Of a stretch of 64,000 bases of DNA, positions 35,380 to 45,079 are shown piece by piece. The number at the start of each line of letters is the position of its first letter. Within the stretch, counting starts at the first letter, position 1. The stretch is taken from assembly GCA_028095005.1 (NCBI GenBank), contig CM051459.1, positions 117,959,431 to 118,023,430 of the forward strand. Reading direction: 5' to 3'. The translations under genes and the position numbers were made by a program. Source of the stretch: Rhynchospora pubera. Taxonomy: Eukaryota; Streptophyta; Magnoliopsida; Poales; Cyperaceae. Below the pieces are notes generated by a model. The model had not been told where the DNA came from. It saw only the letters and a list, made by a program, of their open reading frames with translations, and did not search any database.

Positions 35380-37677
35380 ATGTCTTCTAGTAGTTCAAAA
35401 CCACGAGTTCCATCTTCGGATGTCCCAGAGAAATCTGCCAATTCAGAACAACAGATGGTTGTTCACCCATCAACTGGGGGAAACTTGGAAGTCGATAATT
35501 CTTCACCTGTTCGGGATCCTGAAAAGGGGAAAGGTCGAGTGGCTCCCAGAAAGGAGGTTTTTCGTCGCTCCTCTCGCCCTCTTGATGAAGTATTCAAGAA
35601 GACGCCTACCTTTCAATCTCAAACCTGGAGTGAGAAGTCTTTGTATGACTTCTCTTGTCAGATTGGTCTCACTGAGAAGGATGCCTTAGAAGCTGCCGCC
35701 CCAGAGGATCGACCTTACGATGAAGAAAAGGGGGCAGTTCTCTTCAAACCCTTGTCAAGGTGTGGCTTCAAGGTCCCTCTTACACAATTCGTGACCGACA
35801 TTCTCTCGCTTCTCGAGATCGCCCCTGGACAACTCCACCCCAATGCCTGGTGCATCATTAGATCCTTCGAGACTGTGGTAACTTTATTCTCTCTGGCTAT
35901 GGGCTTTGAAGGAATGACAGCTTCCTTACGGATGTTCGGGCATTACTTTGGGTTTTCAGAAGCTGGAGATCTTTGTACTGTTCGGAACAAAGTGAACATG
36001 GTTTTGTTCGGGAAGGTCAAGAAACTCGACAATTGGGAAACTCACTTCTGTTATCTTCGCCAGCCTTATCTGGATGTATTTGGGATTACCAAGAAGTGGA
36101 ATAAAGACACTGACAGTTTCAATGGTGTCTCTATTGATCCTCCCACTGTAGAAGAATACACTTTTCTTCTCAAATTGGACTCGGTCATCAAAACCGAAGG
36201 TCCAATTCGCTTGGTTTTCAATGGGACTTCTTTAGAGAAGGAATCTCCAATACATCTCGGAGCTAAAACTGTTATTCCCCCCGCAGCCCCACCGAAGGTC
36301 TTAAAAAGGGGGGTTGCTTCTACTACTGCTTCTGAGCGTCGCCAGAAGAAAGCGCGACGAGATGCTGGGCCTGCCAAGGTGTCACATCCTGCAGTGTCAG
36401 AAGCAGGTATCTCGCTGAAAGGGGCTGGGAGTACTAGTGAAAAGGGTCCTTCTCACACCCGACCTTCCCTGGAGGCATCTTCTCACCCTCCTCCAGAAAG
36501 AACAACTGTTGATGTTTCCGACGATGAGTTGTTCGTGGTTCCCCCTCGTTTGCCAAGACCTGGTTCATCCAAAGTCGGGATTCCCCCTGCTTCGGAGCCT
36601 ACTTCAGAATTTGTTCTCGAGGTCATTCCAGAACCTGTTCCCTCTCATCAGATTTCGGAAGGTTCAGCTCGTTCTTGTCCTCTAACTCCTGCCCGATCTC
36701 TTCCTTTGGAGGATGAAGACCTGATGCATTCTGCTTCTACTCCTCTTCAAATGCCTGCGAGTTCTCTGAGATCTCACCTGGATGCAGCTGTCGTTACTCT
36801 AAACCCTGTATCTCCTTCATCTTCTCAATTAACTCATTGCTTGGCAGAGCTTCGAGCGATCTTTTCTGCTCAAGAAGCTCGCATTGCTTCTTTGGAAGTA
36901 GAGTTGGCGAGGGAGAAGTCAAAGGTACAAAATTTACATGTTGAACACGACCAGCATTATAAGGACTGGCATTCTATGACTCACAACTATGTTGACTCTA
37001 ACAAATTCATTGTACTATTCGCTCAGAATCTTCTGAAGGAAAATACTGAGCAGGCCAAGAAATTGGAGGATTTCGAGCGGCTGAGGCATTTACTACTTTT
37101 AAAATTGGATTCATCCTTGAGACAAAAAGACCAAGTCGTAGGTCTTCTGACTACTACTCGGAAGGATTTGGCAGAAGAAAAAAGTAGGAGGCAGAAGTCC
37201 GAGAACATCTCGGAGATACTCAAGGATGAAGTGACAAGACTATCAGTGGAGAATTCTCTTCTTGCTGGGGCGGCCGAGTTGTCTCAAGATGACAAGTATA
37301 AGATTTTTGATGAACTTCTTCCTTCTTTCCTGCGTTCTCGTGCTTTCAAAAGGGCTGCTGGAATGCAGTCGGCGTCAGTTCTCAGGAATGTTTTACTTCG
37401 GGTGTGTCGCGGGCTCCAATGGTCCTATCCGATTACGGATGAGGAGTTTGGCCTTCTTGCAGCTAATGAAGTTCCACATCTTCCTCCCGTTGCTGAGTGT
37501 AGCTGGCGCCGTTCTGATGACCGACTTTTAGGCCCGGATGGAAATGTGTTATCGGGTACCATTGATGTGTTGGGAGAGATGTTTGCTCCGCGATATCCAT
37601 GGCCTGAAGAACAAGTGCCTTGGCCCGCAGATGTTCCGAAGCCTGTAGATGACGAAGATAACTCGGGATCTGGGTAG
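35380..37677 (+). CDS. Antisense accessory ORF of the Gypsy element (Transposase_28-like)
   Basis: An intact 765-codon frame on the strand opposite gag-pol, between pol and the 3' LTR. The first true ATG is at 35380. Residues ~1-60 are polar. Residues ~115-260 (FKVPLTQFVTDILSLLEI, LHPNAWCIIRSFE, MFGHYF) resemble the plant 'putative gypsy type transposon' family (Pfam Transposase_28), whose biochemical role is unknown. A basic ERRQKKARRD at ~319 could be a nuclear signal. Residues ~330-470 are Pro/Ser-rich, ~487-640 a long coiled coil, and the acidic C-terminus ends in DDEDNSGSG. Antisense ORFs of this kind occur in Tat-lineage elements. The intact frame in a very young copy suggests the ORF is maintained. 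Its mRNA would be complementary to the element's genomic RNA. Confidence 0.85.
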   Translation: MSSSSSKPRVPSSDVPEKSANSEQQMVVHPSTGGNLEVDNSSPVRDPEKGKGRVAPRKEVFRRSSRPLDEVFKKTPTFQSQTWSEKSLYDFSCQIGLTEKDALEAAAPEDRPYDEEKGAVLFKPLSRCGFKVPLTQFVTDILSLLEIAPGQLHPNAWCIIRSFETVVTLFSLAMGFEGMTASLRMFGHYFGFSEAGDLCTVRNKVNMVLFGKVKKLDNWETHFCYLRQPYLDVFGITKKWNKDTDSFNGVSIDPPTVEEYTFLLKLDSVIKTEGPIRLVFNGTSLEKESPIHLGAKTVIPPAAPPKVLKRGVASTTASERRQKKARRDAGPAKVSHPAVSEAGISLKGAGSTSEKGPSHTRPSLEASSHPPPERTTVDVSDDELFVVPPRLPRPGSSKVGIPPASEPTSEFVLEVIPEPVPSHQISEGSARSCPLTPARSLPLEDEDLMHSASTPLQMPASSLRSHLDAAVVTLNPVSPSSSQLTHCLAELRAIFSAQEARIASLEVELAREKSKVQNLHVEHDQHYKDWHSMTHNYVDSNKFIVLFAQNLLKENTEQAKKLEDFERLRHLLLLKLDSSLRQKDQVVGLLTTTRKDLAEEKSRRQKSENISEILKDEVTRLSVENSLLAGAAELSQDDKYKIFDELLPSFLRSRAFKRAAGMQSASVLRNVLLRVCRGLQWSYPITDEEFGLLAANEVPHLPPVAECSWRRSDDRLLGPDGNVLSGTIDVLGEMFAPRYPWPEEQVPWPADVPKPVDDEDNSGSG

Positions 37678-37904
37678 GCTAGTATTTCTATTGTTTTTTA
37701 GGTATAGTTGGGGTCAAGCGAATTAAGGTTTTGGTGATGTGACTTGATGTAATATGGTGCTTTGTCTGAAGTGAAAATCGTGACTTCTTTTGCCTTAATT
37801 GTCTCTATTTTTTTTTTTTTTTTTTTGCGAGATGCTAACAACATCATCTGGGTATATCTTGTGCAGCTTAGTTTCGAGCTTTATTCTCGAAATTAACAAG
37901 TATA

Positions 37905-38126
37905 CTAACTCCGAAATACATTCTAAAGAAAATAAACGCACTAACTCTGAAACACATTCTTAAGAAAATAAAAGATACATTAATTCCGAGATACATTCTC
38001 AAGAAAATAAAAGATACATTAATTCCGAGATACATTCTCAAGGAAATAAAAGATACATTAATTCCGAGATACATTCTCAAGGAAATAAAAGATACATTAA
38101 TTCCGAGATACATTCTCAAGGAAATA
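37905..38126. repeat. Tandem array of a 39-bp unit in the Gypsy spacer
   Basis: Five to six units with words GATACATTAATTCCGAG and ATACATTCTCAAG. The left copies are diverged and the last four nearly identical, which indicates recent amplification. Confidence 0.9.
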
Positions 38127-38526
38127 TATTTTCTAACTACTGCTAACTGCACCGAGGATAATTCTTCTTGACTTTCTTTCTGTATATATTCGCGGACAAT
38201 CCTCAGAAAGAAGTGATTTGGGTCATCTAACACTAACAACCCCGGGCTAGTTAATAAATCTTCCCAGCCTTAGAAACCAATCTCCTAAGTCTGGGGAGAC
38301 TTCCATCATCCGAAACAAACTCGATCCATTGGACTTGGAACGACTGAGATAACAAAGCCGCTCCTGAATTCACTGGATTCAGGTGTCTCGGGGATGTTCG
38401 GAACCAAAGATCGGTGAATATCTGATGCGAGTATTTTGCTTTACATCAGCTATCCACCTAAATCTCCGATTCCTTCTCAGCTATCCTCCTAAATTTCCTT
38501 TTATCTTAGTGGAATATATTTTATTT

Positions 38527-38628
38527 TTCATGCGCTTACTCCGAGAATTCTCTCGAGGAGGGTCACGAATTTATTTTTTCTTCATGCGCTTACTCCGAGA
38601 ATTCTCTCGAGGAGGGTCACGACTTTTT
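38527..38628. repeat. Two 54-bp direct repeats in the Gypsy spacer
   Basis: TTCATGCGCTTACTCCGAG followed by AATTCTCTCGAGGAGGGTCA occurs twice in succession. Each unit contains the palindromic GAGAATTCTC. Confidence 0.9.
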
Positions 38629-38740
38629 TTTTTATTGGTCTGGTTCCTGTTTATCCCTAACAATCATAAGAAACGAAAACGTAGAAAAACAACTCGGACA
38701 CGAAGAGACCGGCTACGATATTGGTCGACTTCTATCCTTC

Positions 38741-41700
38741 CTAAGTGTAAAACTTTCTGAGATGGGCAGCGTTCCAAGCATTTGGAATGCGCTTGCCTCT
38801 CATATCCCTGAGATGGTAAGCCCTGCCTTCAATAGACTTGATGATCTCGAATGGGCCTTCCCATGCGGGATCAAGTTTCCCCACTTGTTTACCTGTGGCT
38901 TCGATCTTCCTGAGCACCCAATCACCTGGTTGGAAATGTTTGGGAGCGACTTTCCTATCGAAACTCCTTCGCATTCTTCTCTGATACTCTTCCATCTTCA
39001 CTCGAGCTTCCTCCCTCAACTCGTAAATGGTCTCCAAATCTTCTTCCCTTCGAGTTCCATTCTTCTCCCAAGTATATGACTTCGTTCTCAAAGTAGGGTG
39101 TACTGCTTCCATAGGTGTGACAGCCTCCATTCCATAAATCATGGAAAAAGGTGAACGGCCTGTGGAAGAGCGAGGTGTGGTACGGTAGGCCCATAAGATT
39201 TCATCGAGATATTCAGGCCAAGTATTCTTGCTGCCTTCAATTTTTCTCTTCAGTCCTTTCAATATAGTTCGGTTGGAAACCTCAGCTAAACCATTAGATT
39301 GTGGATGACAGACCGAGGAGGTGCACGATCGGATGCCTAGTCCTTTGCAAAAGTCCTGGAATGAGACGCCAGTAAACTGTGTACCATTGTCGGAGATGAA
39401 GGTATGTGGGATCCCGTACCTATATACGATCTGGTGTCTCGCGAAGTCCACTATTTTTTGTGACGTGATGGTTGCCAGGGGTTTGGCTTCGATCCATTTG
39501 GTGAAATATTCCACGGCCACCACTAGGAATTTAACATTTCCTTGTCCTTGAGGGAAATGCCCCAACAAATCTAACCCCCACACATCGAACGGCCATGAAC
39601 TGGAGATGGATTGCATTGGATGAGGTGGTTGTCTTGGTATGCGGGCGTGGAATTGGCATTTTTCACATCTGCGAACATATGTCTCGACATCTTTCTTCAA
39701 GGAAGGCCAGTAAAACCCTGCTCTAACGATCCTCCTTCCTAGCGAAGTTATTCCTTGATGGCTACCGCATATCCCTTCGTGCACTTCGGCAATAATTTCG
39801 TCCGCTTTTGCTCTCCCAACACATGTGAGCCAGGGTATTCCGTATCCTTTTTTCAATAATAGACCATCTCGGATAGTGAATTCGAGAGCCCACCGCTTGA
39901 TTTTTCGGGCAACCTTGTCATCTTCTGGGAGTTTTTCTTCTTTGAGAAAATTCCATAACAAAGCGTACCACTCCTTTCCTGCCTCCACAATATACACTTC
40001 GAATGCGAGAACATCAATGCTGGGATGTGGCACTTCCAACATAATAATGGGTTTTTCTCGATCTAAGTCGCTTTCTTTAGCAATTTTAGACAGAGCATCT
40101 GCTGTTTCATTTTGAGTCCGTGGCACGTACTCTACAGAAGCACTTTCAAAGGCAGCTAATACTGTTTTCACCTTCTCCAAGTATAGGGCTAACCTTTCAT
40201 TTATTGCTGCATATTCTCCTTTGATCTGGTTTACGACCAGCTGCGAATCCATGTAGAAACACACACTTCTTGCTCCGATTGCCTCCATAAGTCGCATACC
40301 TGCCAGCAACGCCTCATATTCTGCGACATTGTTGGATACCTCGAATGTCAAATGTATCGCATAATGAAATTTCTCGCCTTTCGGACCTTTTATTTCAACG
40401 CCAACACCCGAACCCTTCTCAGAAGCTGCCCCATCCACGAAAACTTCCCACACTTCTTCCTTGGGATTTTCAGTTTGTCTAGCTGTGCACTCCACTATGA
40501 AGTCGGCAAGAATTTGTCCTTTGTATGCTGTCCTTGGTTCGAAACTCACATCATATTCGGACAACTCTACTGCCCATTTTAACATCCGCCCTGCTACATC
40601 AAGCTGTCCCAAAGCTTTTCGGAGAGGCATGTCGGTGAGCACTTTGATGGGGTGTGCCTGAAAATACGGTTTGAGTTTCCTGGATGCTATCATGACCGCG
40701 AACGCTACTTTTTCAACAGGAGGGTATCTTATCTCAGCATCTCGCAGAATGCGAGACACAAAATAGACAGGTTTTTGTTGGTTTTCTTCAATCCTGATGA
40801 GAGCTGCACTCACAGCCGTTTCGGAAGTTGCCACATAAAGATATAGAGTTTCCCCTTTCACAGGTCTACTAATTGTCGGTGGTGTGGCTAAGTATTCTTT
40901 GATTTTTTCAAAGGCATCTTGACATTCCACTGTCCATTGGAACTTCTTGTTTTTCCTGATTGTTTGGAAAAAAGGTTGACATACTTCGGCTGACTTTGAA
41001 ATGAATCTATTTAGGGCAGCTATTCGCCCAGTTAATTCTTGCACCTCTTTGACTGTTTTTGGTGGTTCCATGTTCGCGATCGCCTGACACTTGCTCGGAT
41101 GGACTTCTATGCCTCTTTCGGACACGATAAACCCTAAAAACTTTCCACTTCCGAGACAGAAAAAACTCTTCTTTGGGTTTAATCGCATTCCGACTTCTTT
41201 CATTTTCGCGAACACTCTTTCCAGATGTTGCACATGTTCTTCCCCCGAACAGCTTTTGATCACCATGTCATCGACATATGCTTCCATAATCTTTCCAATT
41301 TCTCCTTGAAACAACTTGTTCACCATTCTTTGATATTCTGCTCCGGCATTCTTCAGACCAAAAGGCATGACCTTGTAACAATAGATCCCCTTTTCTGTAA
41401 GGAAACTGGTTTTTTCTTCATCTTCGATACACATTTTAATCTGATGATATCCCGCGTTGGCATCGACAATGCTCAAGTGAGAAAAACCCGCCGTCGAATC
41501 CACTAGTGCATCGATGTTCGGCAATGGGAAAGGATCTTTCGGACAGGCTTTGTTGAGGTCAGTGAAATCAATGCATACTCTCCACTTGTTGTTAGGTTTC
41601 GGAACCACCACTGGATTAGCTAGCCAAGCAGGGCATTTGACCTCACGAATAAACCCAGCTGCGAGTAACCTTTGCACCTCCTCCTCAATTATCGTTCTAC

Positions 41701-43912
41701 GTTCAGGTCCGAACTTCCTTTTCTTTTGATGCACTGGTCTGGCATGTGGGAAGAGCTTGATTTTGTGTTCCGCAATCTCCCTCTTAATACCCGGCATTTG
41801 CCCTCCTTCAGCGACAAAAATCTCTTGGTTTCTTTTAAGACAGTCCTTCACTAATTCTCTATCCTTGGCCCCGAGCGCTGTCCCCAGTTTAGTGGTTATT
41901 CCCTCACTCAGCTCTACTTCTTCCACATCTTCCCCCGGAGCGCCCGAACTGGGCACGCGCACTTTTTTCTCAACATTTCCCTTCTCAATTTGTGTTACTT
42001 GATCTATCACTGCTGCCTGGTAACATTCTCTAGCCTTTTGTTGGTCACCTTTTACCACACCTACTCCCAGTCTAGTGGGGAATTTGATCATGAGGTGTTT
42101 GGTCGAAGCGATTGCCCCAACATCATTCAGAGATTTCCTTCCCAATATCACATTGTATGCAGATGGTGCATTAACCACTATGAACTTTACTCTTGATACT
42201 ACACTGTTGGGTGGTTCCCCGAACTCAACTTCCAGATCAATTGTCCCAAGTGGTATCACGGTGTCTCCTGCAAAACCAACTAATGGTGTGTCCATCGGAG
42301 TTAGGGGGTAGGAGGCTAAATTGAGTTGCCGTAACGCGTCGAAATATAGCACATCTGCTGAACTGCCTGTATCCACTAAGATCCTTTTGACACGTCTGCC
42401 ATGTATTCGCAGCATCAACACTATGGCATCATCATGTGGGTAACGGACACCTATGCAATCTTCAGGTCCGAAGGATATTCGGGTGTTAGTTAGAGACCCC
42501 TCTGCATGCAAGTGAAATATCTCATAACGCGAAGGTTGAGATAATCTTCTCGGATCTGCATATGAAGCTCGTTGATGAGGTTTGTCGCCGCCAGATGCGT
42601 CCCCCCCTGCAATGAACATCACTACCGGAGATCCTTTGTTTTCTTCTCTAGGTTTATTCGGAACATTTTGTCGCTGAATGGGAATATTGTTCGGGTTGTT
42701 TCGGTTGTCGGTTCTTTTCCATTGGTTGTTGTATGGTTTTCGTTGCCATTGGTTGTTGAAAGATTCTCTAGTTCGGTTATCCTTGGCTCCTTCTTTCTCA
42801 ATGTATTTCTCCAACAGGTGTGTATGTCGGATTAACCTTTCTATTTCGTCCTTCAACTTCAAACAATCTCGGGTGCGATGTCCCGAACTGCGATGGTATT
42901 CACAATAAGCCGACTTGTCAAACTTCTCTGCTTCTACCAATGGTTCAGGTTGTTGCAACTCCTTGCTATCTTTGATGACGTTAAACAATCGCTCCCTGGG
43001 TTCTGTACATATGTGGTAGGTGGAGTATAGAGGTGCATATGCCTCTCCCGTCTTTCTGTAATTGTGGAGTTTGTATGTCGCTCCTTTTATCACCTTTGCA
43101 TTCCTTCTTCTCCCAGAAGGAGATCCATTGCGAGGTTGAGGCAGAGGGGAACAACTTCTTCTCGTCGGCGTTGTGATGCGTCGCTCCGTAACATCTTGCC
43201 AACCCATTCGTTCTGCATCTTCCTCTGCCTGTATCACTTGTTGTGCACACTCCCTGAATTCTCGAAAAGATCCACAATCTTTTTTTATTAGCTCATATCT
43301 CAAATTTTTACTCCGAATACCTTGTAATACTGCCGCTAGCACCAGCTTCTCATCAAAATCAGAAACTTTGTATGCCTCTTCCGAGAATCTCGCGAGATAT
43401 GCTCGTGATGATTCATATGGTTCTTGCTTTAGGGTCATGAGGTTTGTACACTTGATGGTTGGTGCTCTTAATCCTCCAAATCTTCCCAAAAACTTGTCAG
43501 TTAGGTCATCAAAACTATGGATTGATCCTCGGGGTAGTCGCGAATACCATTCCCATGCACTTTCTGTTAGCCTTGTCGGAAAAACTAAACACATCACCCT
43601 GTCGGATGCATGTGTGATGGCCATCATTGCTCGAAAGCTATTCACAAAGGCTTGAGCATCTTTAGCTTCTCCTCCCGGATATCTATCAAGATGGGGGTAA
43701 TTTTTCATGTCAATTCGCGCCCCTTGGTATAACCTTCTCGCTAGGGCACCGACAGGTGGTGACCCTGATCCTTCAGATTCACGCGCACTATCTGAACTAT
43801 GTTCGCGGCGCTGTCTTGTTTTCGCACGGCCCCTAGGAGATCTTTTCTCTTCGCGTTCCCTTCTATCATTATTCGGGTTTCTTCCCGACAATACCTCTCT
43901 GTCTTCACCCAT
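38741..43912 (-). CDS. Gypsy (Tat) Gag-Pol polyprotein, 1,723 aa, intact
   Basis: One open frame encoding the structural and enzymatic proteins of the element. The basic N-terminus is followed by a retrotransposon gag domain (~70-235). A zinc-knuckle-like C337/H340/H345/C350 comes next, then an aspartic protease (VDTGSS, D514) and RT with YVDD at 879-882 and FGLKNAGAEYQRMVNKLF just before. The first RNase H is ~1020-1130. A second RNase H at ~1155-1275 (D1160, E1200, D1222, D1272) is the extra domain of the Tat clade. Integrase: H1378, H1385, C1416, C1419 and the triad D1448, D1508, E1544 (35 residues between the last two). The C-terminal GDWVLRK region has no chromodomain. No stop or frameshift was found. 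Gag forms particles; pol copies and inserts the element. The same frame continues upstream through one TAA. Confidence 0.95.
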   Translation of the reverse strand: MGEDREVLSGRNPNNDRREREEKRSPRGRAKTRQRREHSSDSARESEGSGSPPVGALARRLYQGARIDMKNYPHLDRYPGGEAKDAQAFVNSFRAMMAITHASDRVMCLVFPTRLTESAWEWYSRLPRGSIHSFDDLTDKFLGRFGGLRAPTIKCTNLMTLKQEPYESSRAYLARFSEEAYKVSDFDEKLVLAAVLQGIRSKNLRYELIKKDCGSFREFRECAQQVIQAEEDAERMGWQDVTERRITTPTRRSCSPLPQPRNGSPSGRRRNAKVIKGATYKLHNYRKTGEAYAPLYSTYHICTEPRERLFNVIKDSKELQQPEPLVEAEKFDKSAYCEYHRSSGHRTRDCLKLKDEIERLIRHTHLLEKYIEKEGAKDNRTRESFNNQWQRKPYNNQWKRTDNRNNPNNIPIQRQNVPNKPREENKGSPVVMFIAGGDASGGDKPHQRASYADPRRLSQPSRYEIFHLHAEGSLTNTRISFGPEDCIGVRYPHDDAIVLMLRIHGRRVKRILVDTGSSADVLYFDALRQLNLASYPLTPMDTPLVGFAGDTVIPLGTIDLEVEFGEPPNSVVSRVKFIVVNAPSAYNVILGRKSLNDVGAIASTKHLMIKFPTRLGVGVVKGDQQKARECYQAAVIDQVTQIEKGNVEKKVRVPSSGAPGEDVEEVELSEGITTKLGTALGAKDRELVKDCLKRNQEIFVAEGGQMPGIKREIAEHKIKLFPHARPVHQKKRKFGPERRTIIEEEVQRLLAAGFIREVKCPAWLANPVVVPKPNNKWRVCIDFTDLNKACPKDPFPLPNIDALVDSTAGFSHLSIVDANAGYHQIKMCIEDEEKTSFLTEKGIYCYKVMPFGLKNAGAEYQRMVNKLFQGEIGKIMEAYVDDMVIKSCSGEEHVQHLERVFAKMKEVGMRLNPKKSFFCLGSGKFLGFIVSERGIEVHPSKCQAIANMEPPKTVKEVQELTGRIAALNRFISKSAEVCQPFFQTIRKNKKFQWTVECQDAFEKIKEYLATPPTISRPVKGETLYLYVATSETAVSAALIRIEENQQKPVYFVSRILRDAEIRYPPVEKVAFAVMIASRKLKPYFQAHPIKVLTDMPLRKALGQLDVAGRMLKWAVELSEYDVSFEPRTAYKGQILADFIVECTARQTENPKEEVWEVFVDGAASEKGSGVGVEIKGPKGEKFHYAIHLTFEVSNNVAEYEALLAGMRLMEAIGARSVCFYMDSQLVVNQIKGEYAAINERLALYLEKVKTVLAAFESASVEYVPRTQNETADALSKIAKESDLDREKPIIMLEVPHPSIDVLAFEVYIVEAGKEWYALLWNFLKEEKLPEDDKVARKIKRWALEFTIRDGLLLKKGYGIPWLTCVGRAKADEIIAEVHEGICGSHQGITSLGRRIVRAGFYWPSLKKDVETYVRRCEKCQFHARIPRQPPHPMQSISSSWPFDVWGLDLLGHFPQGQGNVKFLVVAVEYFTKWIEAKPLATITSQKIVDFARHQIVYRYGIPHTFISDNGTQFTGVSFQDFCKGLGIRSCTSSVCHPQSNGLAEVSNRTILKGLKRKIEGSKNTWPEYLDEILWAYRTTPRSSTGRSPFSMIYGMEAVTPMEAVHPTLRTKSYTWEKNGTRREEDLETIYELREEARVKMEEYQRRMRRSFDRKVAPKHFQPGDWVLRKIEATGKQVGKLDPAWEGPFEIIKSIEGRAYHLRDMRGKRIPNAWNAAHLRKFYT

Positions 43913-43927
43913 TTGTGCCCTTGTTCT

Positions 43928-45019
43928 TTACACTCGAGATCCTAAGGGCTCTTGATTCACTTGTGGGGCAGGTAATGCCGGTACAGGAACTGCAAGAGAG
44001 AGACTTGGGTTTGTTGGGATGATGTTTTCGGGAGGCCTTGGAGTAGTTTGTGGCCTAGGATGTTCGGGTTGTTGAGGTGGTCGCGTCCATGAGTAAGGAT
44101 TAGGGGTGTTCCACGAATTATGTACGCCCCATTGAGCAGGATGGCCCCATGGAAAATAGGTGAATGGAGCCTCTGGTCTAGGAAAACCATAAGTATTATG
44201 TTGGGGAGGATACCAGTCTGTCATGTGGGTTTGTGGTATTGTTTGGTGAACATATCCCGTGGGATGCCATTGGAACATATGTGGAGGCTGTCCGACATTG
44301 TACACTTGTGGCGTTCCTGCTCTCCATGTTGCGCTTTGGCGAGGATCAGCGACATATCCGTAACCTTGAGGAGGTTGTGTTACGTTTGGCATCTGTCGCG
44401 GATCCTGATTCTCCGGTCTTGGTGGATTGAACTGAACTGTTGGAGTTGGAGTAATTGATGTGAAGGCTGCTTGCAGTGTCTGCTCTACAAGGTTTGTGAG
44501 ATCTGCTTGAGAGAGAGAGCGTTGGTTCTCTAAATTGGTGGTGCTTCTCTGTTTTGCTGTAGATGTTTCGGGTTTGTCCAATCTTGGTTCTTCGCGGGGT
44601 TGTTGAATAGCTTGCAAGATCGGGTGTATTGTAACTGGTGCTCTCTCTGATTCTTCGCGAGATTGTACAGCCTGCAAGATCGGGTGTACTGTGACTGGTA
44701 CTGCTCTTGTCGACCCCAGATCTAATGGTGTATCGTTGTCTGGCTGTTCGAGGTTGACTGGTCGCGTAGTTGAATCGCCGACCACTGTTTGCGTTCTTGA
44801 AGTTTCAGCGTTTTGCTTGTTTTGAAGCTCAGCGTTCATCAGATCTGGTTGTGGTGGATAAACTGCACCGCCTGGTGCCTGAGGTGTGGAGAGCTCGATC
44901 TGAGTTTGAGATTCAGATCTAGCTTCGTGAAGAACGCGGTGTTTCTCCTTGTTTAGTTTATCGGTAGCAAACTCCAGATCCAACCGCCTGGGTTGAATCA
45001 CATTCCTATTCTCATCCAT
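43928..45019 (-). CDS. Gypsy upstream frame (Pro/Gln-rich, 363 aa), same frame as gag-pol
   Basis: The first ATG after the primer-binding site opens a 363-codon frame. The protein is hydrophilic, with a charged N-terminus and two copies of a HPILQA repeat (~110-140). A C-terminal half rich in Pro, Gln, Trp and Tyr (WYPPQHNTYGF, FPWGHPAQWG) follows. It ends at TAA (43928-43930). The gag-pol ATG lies five codons further on in the same frame. It may be the N-terminal extension of gag cut off by a new stop, or a separate product joined by readthrough or reinitiation. No enzymatic motif is seen; a structural or nucleic-acid-binding role is only a guess. Confidence 0.8.
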   Translation of the reverse strand: MDENRNVIQPRRLDLEFATDKLNKEKHRVLHEARSESQTQIELSTPQAPGGAVYPPQPDLMNAELQNKQNAETSRTQTVVGDSTTRPVNLEQPDNDTPLDLGSTRAVPVTVHPILQAVQSREESERAPVTIHPILQAIQQPREEPRLDKPETSTAKQRSTTNLENQRSLSQADLTNLVEQTLQAAFTSITPTPTVQFNPPRPENQDPRQMPNVTQPPQGYGYVADPRQSATWRAGTPQVYNVGQPPHMFQWHPTGYVHQTIPQTHMTDWYPPQHNTYGFPRPEAPFTYFPWGHPAQWGVHNSWNTPNPYSWTRPPQQPEHPRPQTTPRPPENIIPTNPSLSLAVPVPALPAPQVNQEPLGSRV

Positions 45020-45065
45020 TTCTCAGGTTACCAAATGCAACTTTGAATTGCCAATGGTCGAATTC

Positions 45066-45077
45066 AGGTGGGCGCCA
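45066..45077 (-). other. Gypsy primer-binding site
   Basis: In element sense TGGCGCCCACCT begins two bases after the 5' LTR. A TGGCGCC start matching a tRNA 3' end is the usual form in plant Gypsy elements. I did not match the tRNA species. Confidence 0.8.
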
Positions 45078-45079
45078 GT

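Larger units (their letters stand above)
37678..38740. other. Gypsy spacer between antisense ORF and pol, with two repeat arrays
   Basis: The stop codons of the convergent ORFs face each other across this spacer. It holds a T run (about 37809-37826) and the arrays listed separately. No further gene is seen. Confidence 0.8.

Noticed and set aside
35380..37677. Reading the 765-codon ORF as a host gene
   Set aside because: It lies within the LTRs and TSD of the Gypsy element, and the Transposase_28-like region is typical of element-borne antisense ORFs.
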